Shown here in pieces: positions 23,636 through 36,935 of a stretch of DNA of 64,000 nt. Positions within the stretch are counted from its first letter, which is position 1. Each line of letters opens with the position of its first letter. The position numbers and the translations under genes were made by a program. The DNA is taken from assembly GCF_910589235.1 (NCBI RefSeq), contig NC_060956.1:2336001-2400000 (forward strand). Direction: 5' to 3'. This stretch comes from Vespa crabro (taxonomy: Eukaryota; Arthropoda; Insecta; Hymenoptera; Vespidae). The notes beneath the pieces were generated by a model, which worked only from the letters and a program-made list of their open reading frames with translations, searched no databases and was not told the origin of the DNA.

Positions 23636-24787
23636 ATGCAGGTTGACCAGGATAAACTACGAGTAAGCACTGATTATAAAACTAAGTATATTAGTACAAT
23701 ACAAAAAAATTATTTAAAACGTTTAAACTTATGTTTTGCCTTGGTCTTCTTACTTTATTTAAATTTCGAATTTGACTATTCTATTGTCACATCGTATATT
23801 AAACAAATAATACATTAATAATAGATTACAATGACTCTTAAAAATATTACATAGTATTTTAGATTTTAGCAATACATGGATATCACCAATCTGACATAAT
23901 TTTTAAAGGGAAATTAGGTTCATTGCGTAAGGGCTTTAAAAAAGAATTGGATTTTACATTTGTAAAAGCACCTCATAAAATTCCAAATCAAAATGAATTT
24001 AATACGGATGCAGAAGAAAGTGGTACGATTGTATATCAAAATTATTTCAATATTTATAGAAAATATTGCTTATTATAATTAAATATGCCTCTATAAATAT
24101 TAGGCTATGGTTGGTGGTTTAATACCGAAGATTTTGTATTCAAAGCAACCGTACAAAGCAATCATTGTGTTGGCTTTGAAGATAGTTTAGATGTGATTAT
24201 AAAAACATGCCAAGAACATGGTCCATTTGATGGGATTCTTGGTTTTTCTCAGGGTGCAGCCTTTGCTGTTATTTTATGTATTATGCAACAAAGAAAGAGT
24301 TGAGTCTTTATCTCATGTTATTATAAATATATCGTAATAAACTAATTCCATATATCAATTTAATATCAAAGATATGCATATTACAATTCACAATTCGTAT
24401 TACTAAAATAGTATTACTTTTTCAGTATGTCCAGTTAAATTTAATTTTGCCATTATTATATCAGGATTTATATCATTGTGCGCACCACATGCCAAATATT
24501 ATAATGAAATAATAGAAATGCCTTCATTGCATGTTTATGGACTGAACGATAAAGTCATTCCAGCTGGTAATATAATTTGGTTTTTTTTTTTTTTTTTTTT
24601 TTTGTATAGAATAGTATATATCATAAAGCAACATTATTATTGTTTTGTTATAGATATGACTGAAAAAGTATGTGATTTATTTAAAGACTGCAGTAAAATT
24701 ACACATGAAGGTGGACATTATATACCTAGCAAAAAAAATGTTTACAAAGCTTTCATTATGGAAATGATGGAAAGAAAATTGCATTAA
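23636..24787 (+). CDS. OVCA2: OVCA2-type serine hydrolase (esterase)
   Basis: Member of the FSH/OVCA2 alpha/beta-hydrolase family; related proteins hydrolyse long-chain alkyl esters. Exons 23636-23662, 23863-24022, 24104-24298, 24426-24566 and 24654-24787 give 218 aa (human 227). The first exon encodes only nine residues (MQVDQDKLR) and joins to ILAIHGYHQSD, which carries the oxyanion-side His-Gly. The catalytic triad is visible: Ser111 in GFSQGAA, Asp169 in GLNDKVIP and His196 in EGGHYIP. The conserved GWW motif follows the second junction (residues 65-67). One donor (end of exon 3) is GTTGAG, non-consensus but the only phase-compatible site. Confidence 0.92.
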
Positions 24788-26582
24788 TAAAATTTCGCAT
24801 GATAATTAATCAATTTGTTGACAAATATAATAATTTAATTATATGTATGAAATTGTATTTATAAGCAGAACATAGTGTTATTGTTCATACAATATACAGT
24901 ATGCATTAACATCATAAGCTTTAAAAGAATTAGAAAAAGATGTTGATATAGTAATATTAGCAAATTTATTAAAACTTACATAAAACATTTCCTATCTGTA
25001 CAAAATGAAAATAAACACAATTTCATAGTATTATAAGCAAGATTTAGCTAACTACAATTATATTTTTTAATAATGACATATATAAGACAAAAAAAAGTTT
25101 TTTTGTTAATAAAATTAAAGGTAAATTCATGAAGGTTCTTTTACATATAAAATGTAATGTATTAAATTATTTATGATATATCAAATAATACCGGAAGGCA
25201 AAACATTATGGAGTATTAATTTTACTATTAGTTGTATAAAGTTTATGAAGCCATATACGATTTTTGTGATATCTTATGAAATTTACGAAATATTTTCTTA
25301 TGAATTATAAACATCACTATATGTTATCTTAAAATACTATAGTTATGTGTATAGTAGTAATTATGTTATATGTAACTTATAAAGTACATTGTATATTTTG
25401 TGAGAACAACCTTTTATGGCTTAATTTACTTTACAATTTTTCGAAAATGCAATTTGTAATTTTTGTAAACAATGTAATACAAAATAATGTAACTCATTTA
25501 CAAATATTTTACATGCCACTCCAAATGTTCCTATATAAATCTGATGCATAAATACATATCTGCATATTCAATGAAGAAGAGAAAAAATGTTACAACAATA
25601 TTACTATATGAGAAGTGAATATTATACACTCTCAATTCAAATTCAAATCAAATTATGTCCAATAATGTTATCTTCAATTTTCAACTTGTTTATGAGATTT
25701 CACTCATGATAACACCACATAACAATATTATAAGTAATGATGGTTGAATACAGAATGGTATGTAATTCAGATAAATTGAACGAAATAACAATCTACAAAG
25801 CATAATATAATTTAAAAGCAAAATTATTTTATATTTAATATAATAATCAATTTGACACAATATATTCTTCAAATATGTATGACTTATTAAAATGATATAT
25901 ATTTATATGTCATCATATATTAAATAATTTTACTTTGTGTAAAGAAATTTATTTATACTAAAAATTATTCAATTTTTATATTAAATAAGACAACCCATTT
26001 TCTTTTTTTTCTACATCACAAGATAAAGATTGATAGTGTGATTGAATGTGATGTAATGTAAAATACATATTTAGTAGATCAGAACTAAATAAAAACTATT
26101 AAAAAAAGTATCGTAAGGGTGTGATAGCGTTACAAAAAAATTATCATAACATAAAATATAAACTATTAGTCATAAATTAAATATAAGCGAATGAGGTATT
26201 TATTATATTTCTGTAACTGTAACAAAACTTCAAGACAATTTCATAGCTAATTAAGATTAAATTTGGTTAACATACAGGACTGTGAACATGTACTTTTTGA
26301 CATTTATTAGCATCCTGATTTAATTATTCAAGTACAAAAAAAAGTACTTGCTTGTTCACAAAGACCTGGAAGTATTGCAACTACCTGTTTTTTTTTTCTC
26401 TCTAGAAGAAGTGAGAAATTCCTAAGACACTTCGCATAAATGTAAGAACTTGTATGTCTCTATTATTCACATCCTGGTTTCATAAAATCTTCAGCATTTA
26501 GAAAGGTCTTTCTCATGAATATTAAACTGTATCAAACACAATACTTCTTTATCAATTGATTCACAATATAGTTTATATAACT
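24788..26582. other. Convergent intergenic region between OVCA2 and elongin B
   Basis: About 1.8 kb of AT-rich DNA without coding signals. It should include both 3' untranslated regions; several AATAAA/ATTAAA-like signals occur on both strands. No repeat family is recognised. Confidence 0.55.
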
Positions 26583-27192
26583 TCAAGGAGATTCTGAACC
26601 ATTAGGTTCACAACCCTTCATAACGTCCGGAAGATCAGGCGGTAGTGAAAATGGGGTCATTTCAAGTGGTTCGAAATGGCCATTTTCTTGACGTATAGCT
26701 AATCCTATCAATGCAGGACATTGTGCTTTTGCAGTTATAGATGTCAATCCATAATCTGACAGGTATTTAGAATCAGACATAACAACATTATCTTTGTTAA
26801 ATAGTTGTTGATTTGCTGGTGGTACTTTCAAAATACCTATGACATAATTAAATTTCTATTGCTTTTGTTTATATTTAACGTTAATATTCGACAATTTAAA
26901 TAAATAACAAAGTAGACTTATGAATATATGTATATATATATTTTTTTCTTCAATATATCTGCATGCACCTAAAAATATATTATACATTTGTACCTTCAAT
27001 AATTTTTTTAAGCTCGTGAACTGTTGTATTATCGTTTGCATCCGTAAAAATCGTGGTATTTTTTCGCCTGATCATCAAAAATACGTCCTGTAAAATGTTC
27101 AACATTCACATTTTTAGGTTATATCATTCCTGAATGAAACAACAAAATATATATATACGTAAATATTAAATTAAATGCTAACATCTTACCAT
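26583..27192 (-). CDS. ELOB: Elongin B (ubiquitin-like adaptor subunit)
   Basis: Ubiquitin-fold subunit that pairs with elongin C in the elongin elongation factor and in Cullin-2/5 E3 ligases. Minus-strand exons 27190-27192, 26994-27087 and 26583-26836 give 116 aa (human 118). The first coding exon contributes only the ATG, which is followed at once by GTAAGA; the next exon starts GACGTATTTTTG, so the N-terminus reads MDVFLMIRRKNTTIFTDAND as in the family. HELKKIIEGILKVPP, TAKAQCPALIGLA and the C-terminal LPPDLPDVMK block are highly conserved. Placing the start elsewhere would lose the conserved first beta strand. Confidence 0.95.
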
Positions 27193-27852
27193 CACGGATT
27201 TAATTTTGTAACTAAATGTATTAAAGAGAAATAATATTTTACACTGTTTCTGAGGTTCAATGATATTATGTTTACTTGAAGACCTTCAGATTATAAATGA
27301 AAGGTTAAAATAAGACTGTACACACATATACACTGTAACACATACACTGTCTTGTATACGTCATATATGAGACAGATTATATGATTGGTTATCCTATTTA
27401 AAAGCAAATCGCGTTTGGCATTGTCGAGTTTATCTTGCCAATCACAATATTGCTTTATAGATATTAACAAATTTACATTATTTTCAATAACAATATAATA
27501 ATCTCAAATCATTAACAATAATATAATGTTAAACGAAATAACATGATTAGAGATTAACCAGAAATACAAATCTATCCAGACTGCTTTAATAATACATTTA
27601 AATTGTACGTTTTAATTGGACAACTTTTTAGTGAACGATAATGATCAACCAATCATCGTTGATCTACATCACTTGTTGTACACCATTTGGAAATAATCAT
27701 AATTTATTCGGTATATAATAGTTTAGGATTTGAAACAGAGTTTGGAATGTGCTAGAACTTGTCTAATATTAAAAGTGATTCTGTTTTATCAGAAAGAAAT
27801 TAATTTAAGAGCCCAATAAAAATATTAAGTGTAATTAATTATATACAGAAAA
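27193..27852. promoter_or_regulatory. Bidirectional promoter region, elongin B and CHORDC1
   Basis: A 660-bp spacer between divergent ATGs. It contains CCAAT-type boxes in both orientations (ATTGG at about 27385 and 27616; CCAAT at about 27439 and 27648), as is common in housekeeping promoters. Elongin B 5' untranslated sequence must lie at its left end. Confidence 0.5.
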
Positions 27853-29146
27853 ATGTCAGAAGGGAAGATATTATTGCATTGTTACAATCGAGGCTGTGGA
27901 AAACAGTTTGATCCGAATGATAACAAAGAAGGTAGACTATTAGATGATGATCTAACACGTATTATAAAAAAATATTAATTTTTTACAAATGATTGTAGAA
28001 AAAATGATACAATACTTACGGAAATTATAAATTTTAACATTGTTATAGGTGATTGTGTCCATCATCCTGGTCAACCAGTTTTTCATGATGCTTACAAAGG
28101 ATGGTCTTGTTGTAATAAAAAGTGTACAGACTTCACAGAATTTTTAAATATTAAAGGTTGCACAAAATCATACCATACGAATGAAAAGCCTGTAGAACCA
28201 GAAAAACCTGTCATTGATAAATCTAAAGCAAATGAAGTTATTCAAGTAGGTGCAAAACTTAATAGCAATGAGTCAACATTAAAACGACCATCCTTTCAAT
28301 CTCCTCAAACTACATTAAAACCAAACGTGTCATCTGCATTATTGGAACAAATTAAAGACCTGACAGAATTGATAGAAGAAAATGTAAATGAACATAAAAT
28401 TGCCATTGGTCAAAGTTGCAAAAATAATTCTTGTAAAGCTACGTATGAAGGACCTTCATCCGACGAAAAGGAATGTTCTTACCATCCTGGAGTTCCTATA
28501 TTTCACGAAGGGATGAAATATTGGTCTTGCTGTCAAAAGAAGACTATAGATTTTTCAATATTTTTAGAACAACCAGGATGTACACAAGGAAAACATATTT
28601 GGGTATCAAAGGTAATTTGTTAAGATTTTATTAATTTTAACAAGTATTATTACTTATCAATTTTTTTATATTTTCATATTTTCAGAATACCCATAAAAAA
28701 GTTCAATGCAGAATGGATTGGCATCAAACACCGACGTTTATAGTTGTTTCAGTTTTTGCCAAGAAATATCAACCTAGTCAGTCAAGCGTGAAATTGAATC
28801 CTATACATTTAAGTGTGGATTTATTCTTTGTAGAAGAAAATTCAAGATATAATCTTGACATAGAATTAAAAGGAGTAAGTATATCATTAATTGCAATCAT
28901 TATTTATAAACAAATATTAATAATCACATTATTTGTTATATCTGTTGTTTCCAGATAATTGACGTTGCTCAAAGTAGTGTTACTATGCTGCCTACCAAAG
29001 TAGAAATTAAATTAAAAAAAGCAGAACCTGGTTCTTGGTCTCGCTTAGATATTCCTAGAGTACCTGGTAGTCAAGAAAATGAGAGCATTCAAAATGAGGA
29101 ACAAATTAGTTCCCAAATTGATGCAGTTGATCTAAGTGATTTATAA
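27853..29146 (+). CDS. CHORDC1: CHORD domain-containing protein 1 (morgana/CHP-1 homologue)
   Basis: HSP90 co-chaperone; the Drosophila and mammalian proteins restrain ROCK and centrosome duplication. Exons 27853-27931, 28049-28611, 28686-28874 and 28955-29146 give 340 aa (human 332). The first CHORD (residues about 9-68) has GCGKQFD, HHPGQPVFHD and WSCCNKKCTDF with all the zinc Cys/His residues. The second CHORD (about 158-219) has YHPGVPIFHEG and WSCCQKKTIDF. A CS domain follows (about 222-315, VQCRMDWHQTP to GSWSRLD), then an acidic tail ending DAVDLSDL. All junctions are in phase. Confidence 0.95.
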
Positions 29147-29853
29147 TTGAATGGATTCTTGTTTAATTTTAAGATTCTAAAGAATTATTGAAAATAATCA
29201 TATTTTATTACTAAACGTATCTTCAAGAATATACGTTACTGTACAGGCAGATAGAACATATTTAATATATTGAAAAAATATTTGACATGTTTTCAATGAC
29301 AAGAATTAAGAAACTTTTACAAATTCGTGGCTTCAGTACTTCATGTTCTTTTTATTTTTAACGAAATGATTTATTTTTCACGTTCTGATACATGCAATAA
29401 AAAAAAAAAAAAAAAACAAAACAAAAAAACAAAAGAAAACGAAAAAACTCTCTCTCTTTAACTTTAGTTTTTTATTCCTATATTCCTCGAAATATCTAAT
29501 ATACAACGCACGCTTAAAACAAAGATGACGAAAGTAAAATTGTAAAAATAGAACGATTCAAGAACAGAAAATTCAAAACAAAATAAAAATTCCAATCAAT
29601 AACAAAACCTAAGGATATATATATATACTTTTACATATATAATATATATATATATATATATATTATCTATCTATATATAAAATATATTAAAATATATATA
29701 ATTAACTTTGGTACAAGACTTGCCGCTTTTTTATACCCATTGTTTACAATCTATATGTAACAACCAATAGAGTAGAGAATAGAATAGAACATTACATATA
29801 TATATATATATGTCATAAACTATGGAAATGATTCGGATGAATCGTACATTGTA

Positions 29854-29861
29854 TGACGTCA
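29854..29861. promoter_or_regulatory. CRE-like palindrome TGACGTCA
   Basis: Exact full cAMP-response-element palindrome about 200 bp upstream of a GC-richer segment. One 8-base match can occur by chance; placement near a putative first exon is the only support. Confidence 0.3.
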
Positions 29862-30007
29862 GTGGTGTCCAACAATCTGCAAGAAAGCCACGATCCATGA
29901 GAGAGCGCGTGCGCTTTTAAAAGCTTCTGACACACGCGCACACACACACACACACAACTCAAAACACATACACATACATCCATACAAACAGAGAAATCTC
30001 ACAAAGA

Positions 30008-30008
<1 letters not shown>

Positions 30009-30043
<35 letters not shown>
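30009..30043. repeat. (TA)n microsatellite
   Basis: Uninterrupted TA dinucleotides. A short CA run lies at 29938-29957. Confidence 0.9.
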
Positions 30044-30047
<4 letters not shown>

Positions 30048-30062
30048 GTATATGTAATTTAC

Positions 30063-30124
30063 GGGGGTGTCGAAGTTCTCTTCCAGTTTCACAGTAGGAA
30101 TTCTGTGAAAACTTCGCCACCCCC
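30063..30124. repeat. GC-rich two-tier inverted repeat
   Basis: GGGGGTGTCGAAGTT pairs with AACTTCGCCACCCCC with one mismatch. Inside it TTTCACAG faces CTGTGAAA. The 62-base unit could fold as a long hairpin. It sits at the upstream edge of a GC-richer candidate promoter. Confidence 0.7.
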
Positions 30125-30139
30125 TTTTAACGACGTTGC

Positions 30140-30737
30140 TGGAGTTCCGTTGCAGCCAGACGCAATGCGAACGTGGCAGAAGGTTTCCTCGAGGGAGTTA
30201 CGTCGTCGACGAACCTGGAAAAGTGTTACATAGCGAATTCATTAACGAACACTCGACAACTATGTCGTGGTACTCGGTGAACGTATCGTGATAGTAACTA
30301 ACATCGGTGAGAGACGATTTTTTCGTAGAAGTTACGTTATTAAGAAGAAGAAGAAAAAAAAAAAAAGAAAAAAAAATTGAAATAAATAAAGAAAAAAAAA
30401 GAAACCAAAGAAAAGAAGAAAAGAAGGAATTCCTTTTCATACGATTATTCTGTATAATAAGGAAATTGTGGATTGTTTACGAACAAGTCATCCGTATGTT
30501 TCCATATGATCGATCACCGATCATCTCGTGAATTGGGTCGGCCCTTAAACTGGAAGAAATCTAAATGCGTGCGAGGCTCGAAAGTGATTAAAAAAAATTT
30601 TTTCATCGTACCCGTAGGTGTATCGTTCGACTGCGTACGAGGAAATTTTATATGCCGTGGGCAACGTCGACGTATATGATGAAATTACAGTTGCTCGTAA
30701 TCGAAACGGATTACTGCTGGAGGAAAGCTTTGCTCAG
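30140..30737 (+). other. Candidate 5' non-coding exon of sphingomyelin synthase
   Basis: A GC- and CpG-richer stretch that ends in a strong donor, CTCAG|GTGAGA, at 30737/30738. The first coding exon of the downstream gene needs an upstream partner. The start of this exon is arbitrary, and other GC islands in the region compete with it. Confidence 0.3.
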
Positions 30738-31044
30738 GTGAGAGAAACTTTTTCGATCGTTTTTATCGATAATTATTATATTACTATTTCACAATTAAAT
30801 TTGATTTCTATTAAAATTACTACAATCTATCAAAAATTATTACTACATAATGATTATACGATTTTATGACAAGGATGCATGATGCATATGGTATAGATGT
30901 TTTTTCTTTCTTTTCTTTTTGTTTTACTTTTTCTTTTTTTTTTTTTTTTTCCTTTTGCATTCCTATGAGTCATCCATAATCAGCGACGATATTCGTATTA
31001 TTAAGCGAATTATTTTTAACCATTTGTTTTCAAATTATCTCCCG

Positions 31045-31078
<34 letters not shown>

Positions 31079-32397
31079 ATTATATATATATATATATAAT
31101 ATAATAATCATTATTGTAAGAAATCTCTCATGTTATTTTCTAGAAAGCTGAATGTTTTTCTATGACATTTAAATGTCCCGCGCTCTAAGAATGTTAATAA
31201 AACGATTTTAACGACGGTCGGTAAAAAAATGTGAATTCTTTTCTGAACATTCTAAAATAAAAAAGAAATTCTCATTCGAGTTAAAATATATATACATCGT
31301 TTAGTTTCTTCTATTCTGAATCTCTTATTTATATATTTGTTCTACTTTATCTTTGCCTTTTCTATCGAGCATTTATCTTTTTCTTCTCTCTTGCTCTCGT
31401 TTCCCCTTCTCTCTCTCGCCCTCTGTGCTCACTACTCATTCGCATCAATAGCAATAGATTATGGAGGGAGTTTAAAGTCTATTATCATGCAAAATTGTAG
31501 TGGTATCAGTGAAAAGAACGTAGATTGGTGTCGTATCGTTCAAAGGAGAGTTACGACCAATCGAATGTCCATTCTCTGGCGAACGTTGCGATCTAACCTA
31601 ATCCCGGATTTGAGCTTGGTCAGTCGACGCCATCTTTATATTTATATTTACAGTCAGTTCGCTCGAAGAGGAGACAGTGCACGTCGTACAAGTCATGAGT
31701 GTGGATAGTGCGCGTGACGTGGTGGTTGTTACGAATAAAAACGTTCAACAAAACCGGTCGTCGAAATGACAGGGCCGATCGTGTTATGAGTTTGCGCCAT
31801 AGATCTAGTTTTGCAGGAATCTTCGAAGATCGCGATCGACGGAAGAGTCGTATATCGTCTCAGTGTCCATGTAAAATAATTCTTTTGAACACCTCCTCCC
31901 CTCCTTCGTGTATATAGTTGGTTAGTGTTGTTTGGTAATGTGCTTGTTCGTACATTTCTTTACCGTGTCATCATCGTGTGTATTTTACAGAGTCTATTAT
32001 TCTTTTTTTTTTGGTTATGTTTTTTCTCTCATCGTTCTATCATACTTACGACTTACACGCATTTTATTAGCACGTATCGAATAATGAGAACTATAATGTT
32101 GTAATGTGCAGATATATGTATACATAAAATGCACAAGTTAAGGTTACCTGTCAAGGTAGAATTACCCAGTGCTTTAACAAGGTATGGCGAGGTCTTATTC
32201 TTAGTTATTTATATTGCTTTCTCTACATCACTTTTATCTTATACTTCATTATATTGTTTTTTTTTTAGTTTCAATGTTATGTTTAACATTTCTTTGCTTT
32301 GTAGATTGCATATTGGAAATGAATAATGTATGGTTTTAATGTAAATATATACGATTGCAAGTAGATGGTACAGGATTCGTATTAACTCGTGTTATAT

Positions 32398-32398
32398 A

Positions 32399-32434
<36 letters not shown>
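32398..32434. repeat. (TA)n microsatellite
   Basis: TA dinucleotide run with minor interruptions. Confidence 0.85.
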
Positions 32435-32440
<6 letters not shown>

Positions 32441-33074
32441 TGTGTAGTTTATGAATTATATATTGGATCATTTTGTTAAGATTTCAATGACGATTTGCAA
32501 AGCAGTATTATTTACTTTGAATGTTTGCATATGTTTATAACATAAGAATGGATTTCAAGATATATTACAATATAAATAGTATTGAAAATTGATATATTTA
32601 GTATATCGGCATAGACATTAATATCTTAGACAAGTATATTTGATAACATGCTTTTTAATAAAAGCATTGTCCATTGCGTTATTATCTTAACACACATTAT
32701 CTCCTTATATTATGTTTAATATATCATTAAAAATCTTTTACATAATCATTTAATGCTTGAAAAAGATATATAAAAACTTTAATACCTTTGATAAGTATAT
32801 TATTATATATTCCTTTAAATATTCTTTCTGTTAATGTTTCAATACCATATGGAACATACAGCACAAAACGATTCATCAAAACTTATTATTTATGGTAAGA
32901 GAAATGCCATGTAAAATGTCTTTGCAAACAGTATGTAATAATTCTCTAAGAATACTAGGTGTTTCTTCGCGTTAATCGAGACAGACACGTAAAGAAATAT
33001 CTGGCTGTTGATTCTCATGGAAATCAGCTGACCTTGGCAGTCATCAAATCTAATGCTAGCCGTTTGATGTGCAC

Positions 33075-33107
<33 letters not shown>

Positions 33108-33114
33108 ACACACA

Positions 33115-33146
<32 letters not shown>

Positions 33147-33291
33147 GTATATATCATAGTTATAACCTCTATTACCTATTTTGATCTCTCTTTTTCTCGA
33201 AGAGCATATACGCGAAATATACATTAGGTATGATAATAAAATGTCGACTGTTTTAGAGTCGACAAAGTTAGTCATGTACTAATATCGTGAC

Positions 33292-33293
33292 AT

Positions 33294-33355
<62 letters not shown>
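33292..33355. repeat. (CT)n microsatellite
   Basis: CT run with CTTT interruptions in its left part. Similar CT runs occur at 33080-33107 and 33578-33640. Confidence 0.9.
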
Positions 33356-33357
<2 letters not shown>

Positions 33358-33603
33358 TCGATCCTGTTACGTTGTGAGCTAATTATCAGTAACGGGAAAG
33401 AGAAGTCACGTGATCGGTTCGTTTTAACTACGTTAGTTTTCGTAAGAAAGGATCGATCGATCGGACTTTTCTTCTATTTTTTTCATTTTCATCATCATAT
33501 TCGTCTTATTCTTAAAGCGTTTACTAATAAGGTAAAAACAAGATCAACGCGTTTAACCACCTGTACGGCTGTACATTCCCTCTCTCTCTCTCTCTCTCTC
33601 CTC

Positions 33604-33636
<33 letters not shown>

Positions 33637-33925
33637 TCCCCCTCCTCTTTCTCTTTCTTTTTCTGGTTAGTGCGCGCGCACTTCCGACAGCAGAGAGTAC
33701 ACGTGAACTCGATAGACCAACATAGAGCAAGCTACAATTCGTATGTATGTGTGTCGTCGCGTAGCGTAGTTCTATCAGACACACGTATATATGTATAATA
33801 TTACATGTATATGTAATATACCTTTACACATTTATTTATGTGTGAGTGACTGTTTACGGATTAATACGCAACGGCGCTCCCACCTTCAATATATGTCTAT
33901 ACACCCTTTGAAATCTACCGTCCTT

Positions 33926-33976
33926 TAGAGAGAGAGAGAGAGAGAGAGAGAATGAGAGAGAGAGAGAGAGAGAGAG
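33926..33976. repeat. (GA)n microsatellite
   Basis: GA run with one ATGA interruption. Confidence 0.9.
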
Positions 33977-35374
33977 AAAAAGAAATAAAGAACGAGAGAC
34001 AGAGATAGAATGATCTCTAATGGTGTAGAGTTATACCCGTGTGACGTAGAGAGAAAGAAAGAGAAGATGGAGATCTCTCTTTCTCATTCTCTCTCTTTTT
34101 ATCTCTCTCCCTCTAATTTAACTGTAATTTCATGGATACTAACTCCTATTTTAACATTCAATCATCTTGTCATTCTTGATACTATATCGTATACGATAAT
34201 AAATGAATTTGTTACGTATCTCAAAGATGTCCTCTTATTTTTCTACTTCGATTGCTGCTTGTACGAGGTGAAACGTTCTCTTTGATCGAGACAATCTTCT
34301 CGGACTAACTAAAGAAACATGCGTGTATATATATATATATATATATATATAATATGTAGCTTACGATTAGGAAATATTTCCTTCAATGTATTTAGTTCAT
34401 ACGCGGGAGCGGGTTATGACGACGTATGAGACGCCATTTTAAATGCATTAACTTTTAATATATATACTTTACTTACACGCGTAGTGTGTATCCATGTGAC
34501 CTTGCATATATATAACTCTCGGGCTTTTTAACTTTCACTTATTGTTAATCTCGATTATGATCAAAATTGTTTGGTAAGTTTGATATCAGCATTTTAAGAA
34601 ATAAATCCCGTATATCTCGCGTTTTATATTCTACCATTGTATTCTCTTTTATTGTTTGTCCTTTTTATTACGTTTCGTTACTTTCTTGTTATCGGATAGG
34701 ATCGAAGTTCCAACGATTCCTACGATTGTAATTTTACAATCTAAAGGGGGGAGGGTGGGGGGTGGGGGTGGGGAGAAAGTAAAAAGTAAAAAGAAAAAAG
34801 AAAACAAAAAAAAAAAAAAGAAGGAAAGAAATAGAAGAGAAATTTGTTTTGAAAAGAATCTCGAAGAAAAATAATTTAAGATCTTTAATGTCAGCTAGAA
34901 ACTTTTGGATCACCCTATATGTTTCGTGGTTTTATTTGGTTGTTAAGAGGCTTCGATATATGTACATATATAATACGAGTATATGGTGTCACATCCGTTG
35001 TATGTCGAATTGATAGAGTTCGTAATATAAAATCCAATGAATATATTTCAATAATAAATCTTAAATATTCTTGTTACTGACGACGTCTGTAAAATTAAGA
35101 AATTAATTTAAAAAATATATATCCTTTTTTTAAAATATATATGTGCATATTATGAATTTTACATAAAAAATCGTAATTATGATTGAAGAATAATTCAAGG
35201 CGAGAAATTAAAAAATAGTAGTTAGAAATATTAATTGTGATCGTATCGTAATAAAATAATACGTTTAGCGTGCTTTTATGATTTATAATTATTCTAATGA
35301 CGGATTACATCGTGAAGTTTTTTCTTTTATTCATTCGATACATGATTCATTTTATTCAATTATTATCTTTTAAC

Positions 35375-35377
<3 letters not shown>

Positions 35378-35416
<39 letters not shown>
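35378..35416. repeat. (TA)n microsatellite
   Basis: Uninterrupted TA dinucleotides. Confidence 0.9.
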
Positions 35417-35420
<4 letters not shown>

Positions 35421-35774
35421 CTTTTTTCTTTTTTTCTAATATGGGACGATAACGATATAAATTAATTCTTTCTATCTACTCGACATCATATATACTCGAC
35501 ATACATAAATAAATACATTTATCCGTCCATTCGTACATGCATAGATACATATATAGATACATAAACACATACATACATACATACATACCACAGTACGTGG
35601 TACGTAGGGTTTTAAAGTTATTACTAGCAAGGGGCGCCGCATGGATTACGTAACCGTTGCGATCATTGTAAATTTATGGTTGAAGTAAAAATTTATGATC
35701 CGTTTGCGTCTTTGCAAGTCATTGTAATACGAATTCTTTTGGATCAATTCAATGAATCGAATCTTCTCGTTTCT

Positions 35775-35779
<5 letters not shown>

Positions 35780-35824
<45 letters not shown>

Positions 35825-35850
35825 CTCTCTCCTTTCTTTCTTTCTCTCTC
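35780..35850. repeat. (CT)n microsatellite
   Basis: Perfect CT run of about 40 bases followed by CTTT-type variants. Confidence 0.9.
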
Positions 35851-36784
35851 AACACTCAATATAAATTTATTTTTACTTTCTGAACGAGAACACAAAGGAA
35901 TAAAATCGATTCAGCTAAACTTTCCTGACGTATTTCGTACTTATACTTTCCTTTTTTCTCTATTTTTCTCTCCCTCTCTCTCTTTCCCTTTTTCTTTCTC
36001 ACACTCACTTACTCACTTGCTTATTCGCCTCCCGTCTCTTACTAGGCGCCATTTGCGTCAAGCGACGTCGTTTCGTAGTTTTCCTCGAAAATAGAAACGT
36101 GCGTGACTAGCTTGTACTTCGCACTCGTTCGATTTCTATGTTTGAGAAAAATTGGATTGATAATAAACTTCCACGTTTATCTCTTTTTTATTCTTCGGGA
36201 ATTTATATATATATATATATATGTATATATCTATGTATGTACAACACATATCTCTTAAATATTTGTCTTCTTCTTTTTTTTTTTTTCTTGTCAACAATCT
36301 AAGGAATTATATTCTAAAGTATGAATGCTCTTTCGTGATATCCATTAATGTCATACAATTAAAGAGGTTCATCGTTGAATCACGCTTAGCAAATTTACGT
36401 GACACGAGATTACTTTAATGATTGTTTATTTGTATGTTTCGAATGATACGTTAGAACCTCTAGAATTATTTAAATCTTATTGTTTTGCATAGGAGCGTGA
36501 TATTATTTAAGAATTTTCACATATTTCTCTTTCTTTATCCGTCGTCGTCATATTTTATCAATGAAGAAAGAAAAAGAAGAAGAAAAAACAAAATAATATT
36601 CAATAATTTCTACGATAAAAAATGAACTCGTAATCTGATATAATTTTTTTATATATTAAAGTATAAATATGATAAAATTATACAATTTATATCCAATTTA
36701 TTTTATTTTTGGATTAACTCCTTATGACGTTTATTATTATAATTTCTAAATGTATACGTATTTAATGATCTAACATTCATCTCA

Positions 36785-36886
36785 TATATTCTAATATGTA
36801 ATTTTACAAGGAGGTATATTTTTTGGCTCATACTGACATATGACATTTTACAAATATATTTTCAATGCTTTATTACTTGAAACATT

Positions 36887-36935
<49 letters not shown>

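Noticed and set aside
30618..30737. Coding exon starting MYRSTAYEEILYAVGNV
   Set aside because: It would splice into the 47091 exon out of frame and meet a stop within about a dozen codons. A non-coding exon is more likely.
31337..31708. 123-residue plus-strand open frame
   Set aside because: Low-complexity Leu/Ser start on a CT-rich tract and no recognisable domain. More likely promoter or untranslated sequence.
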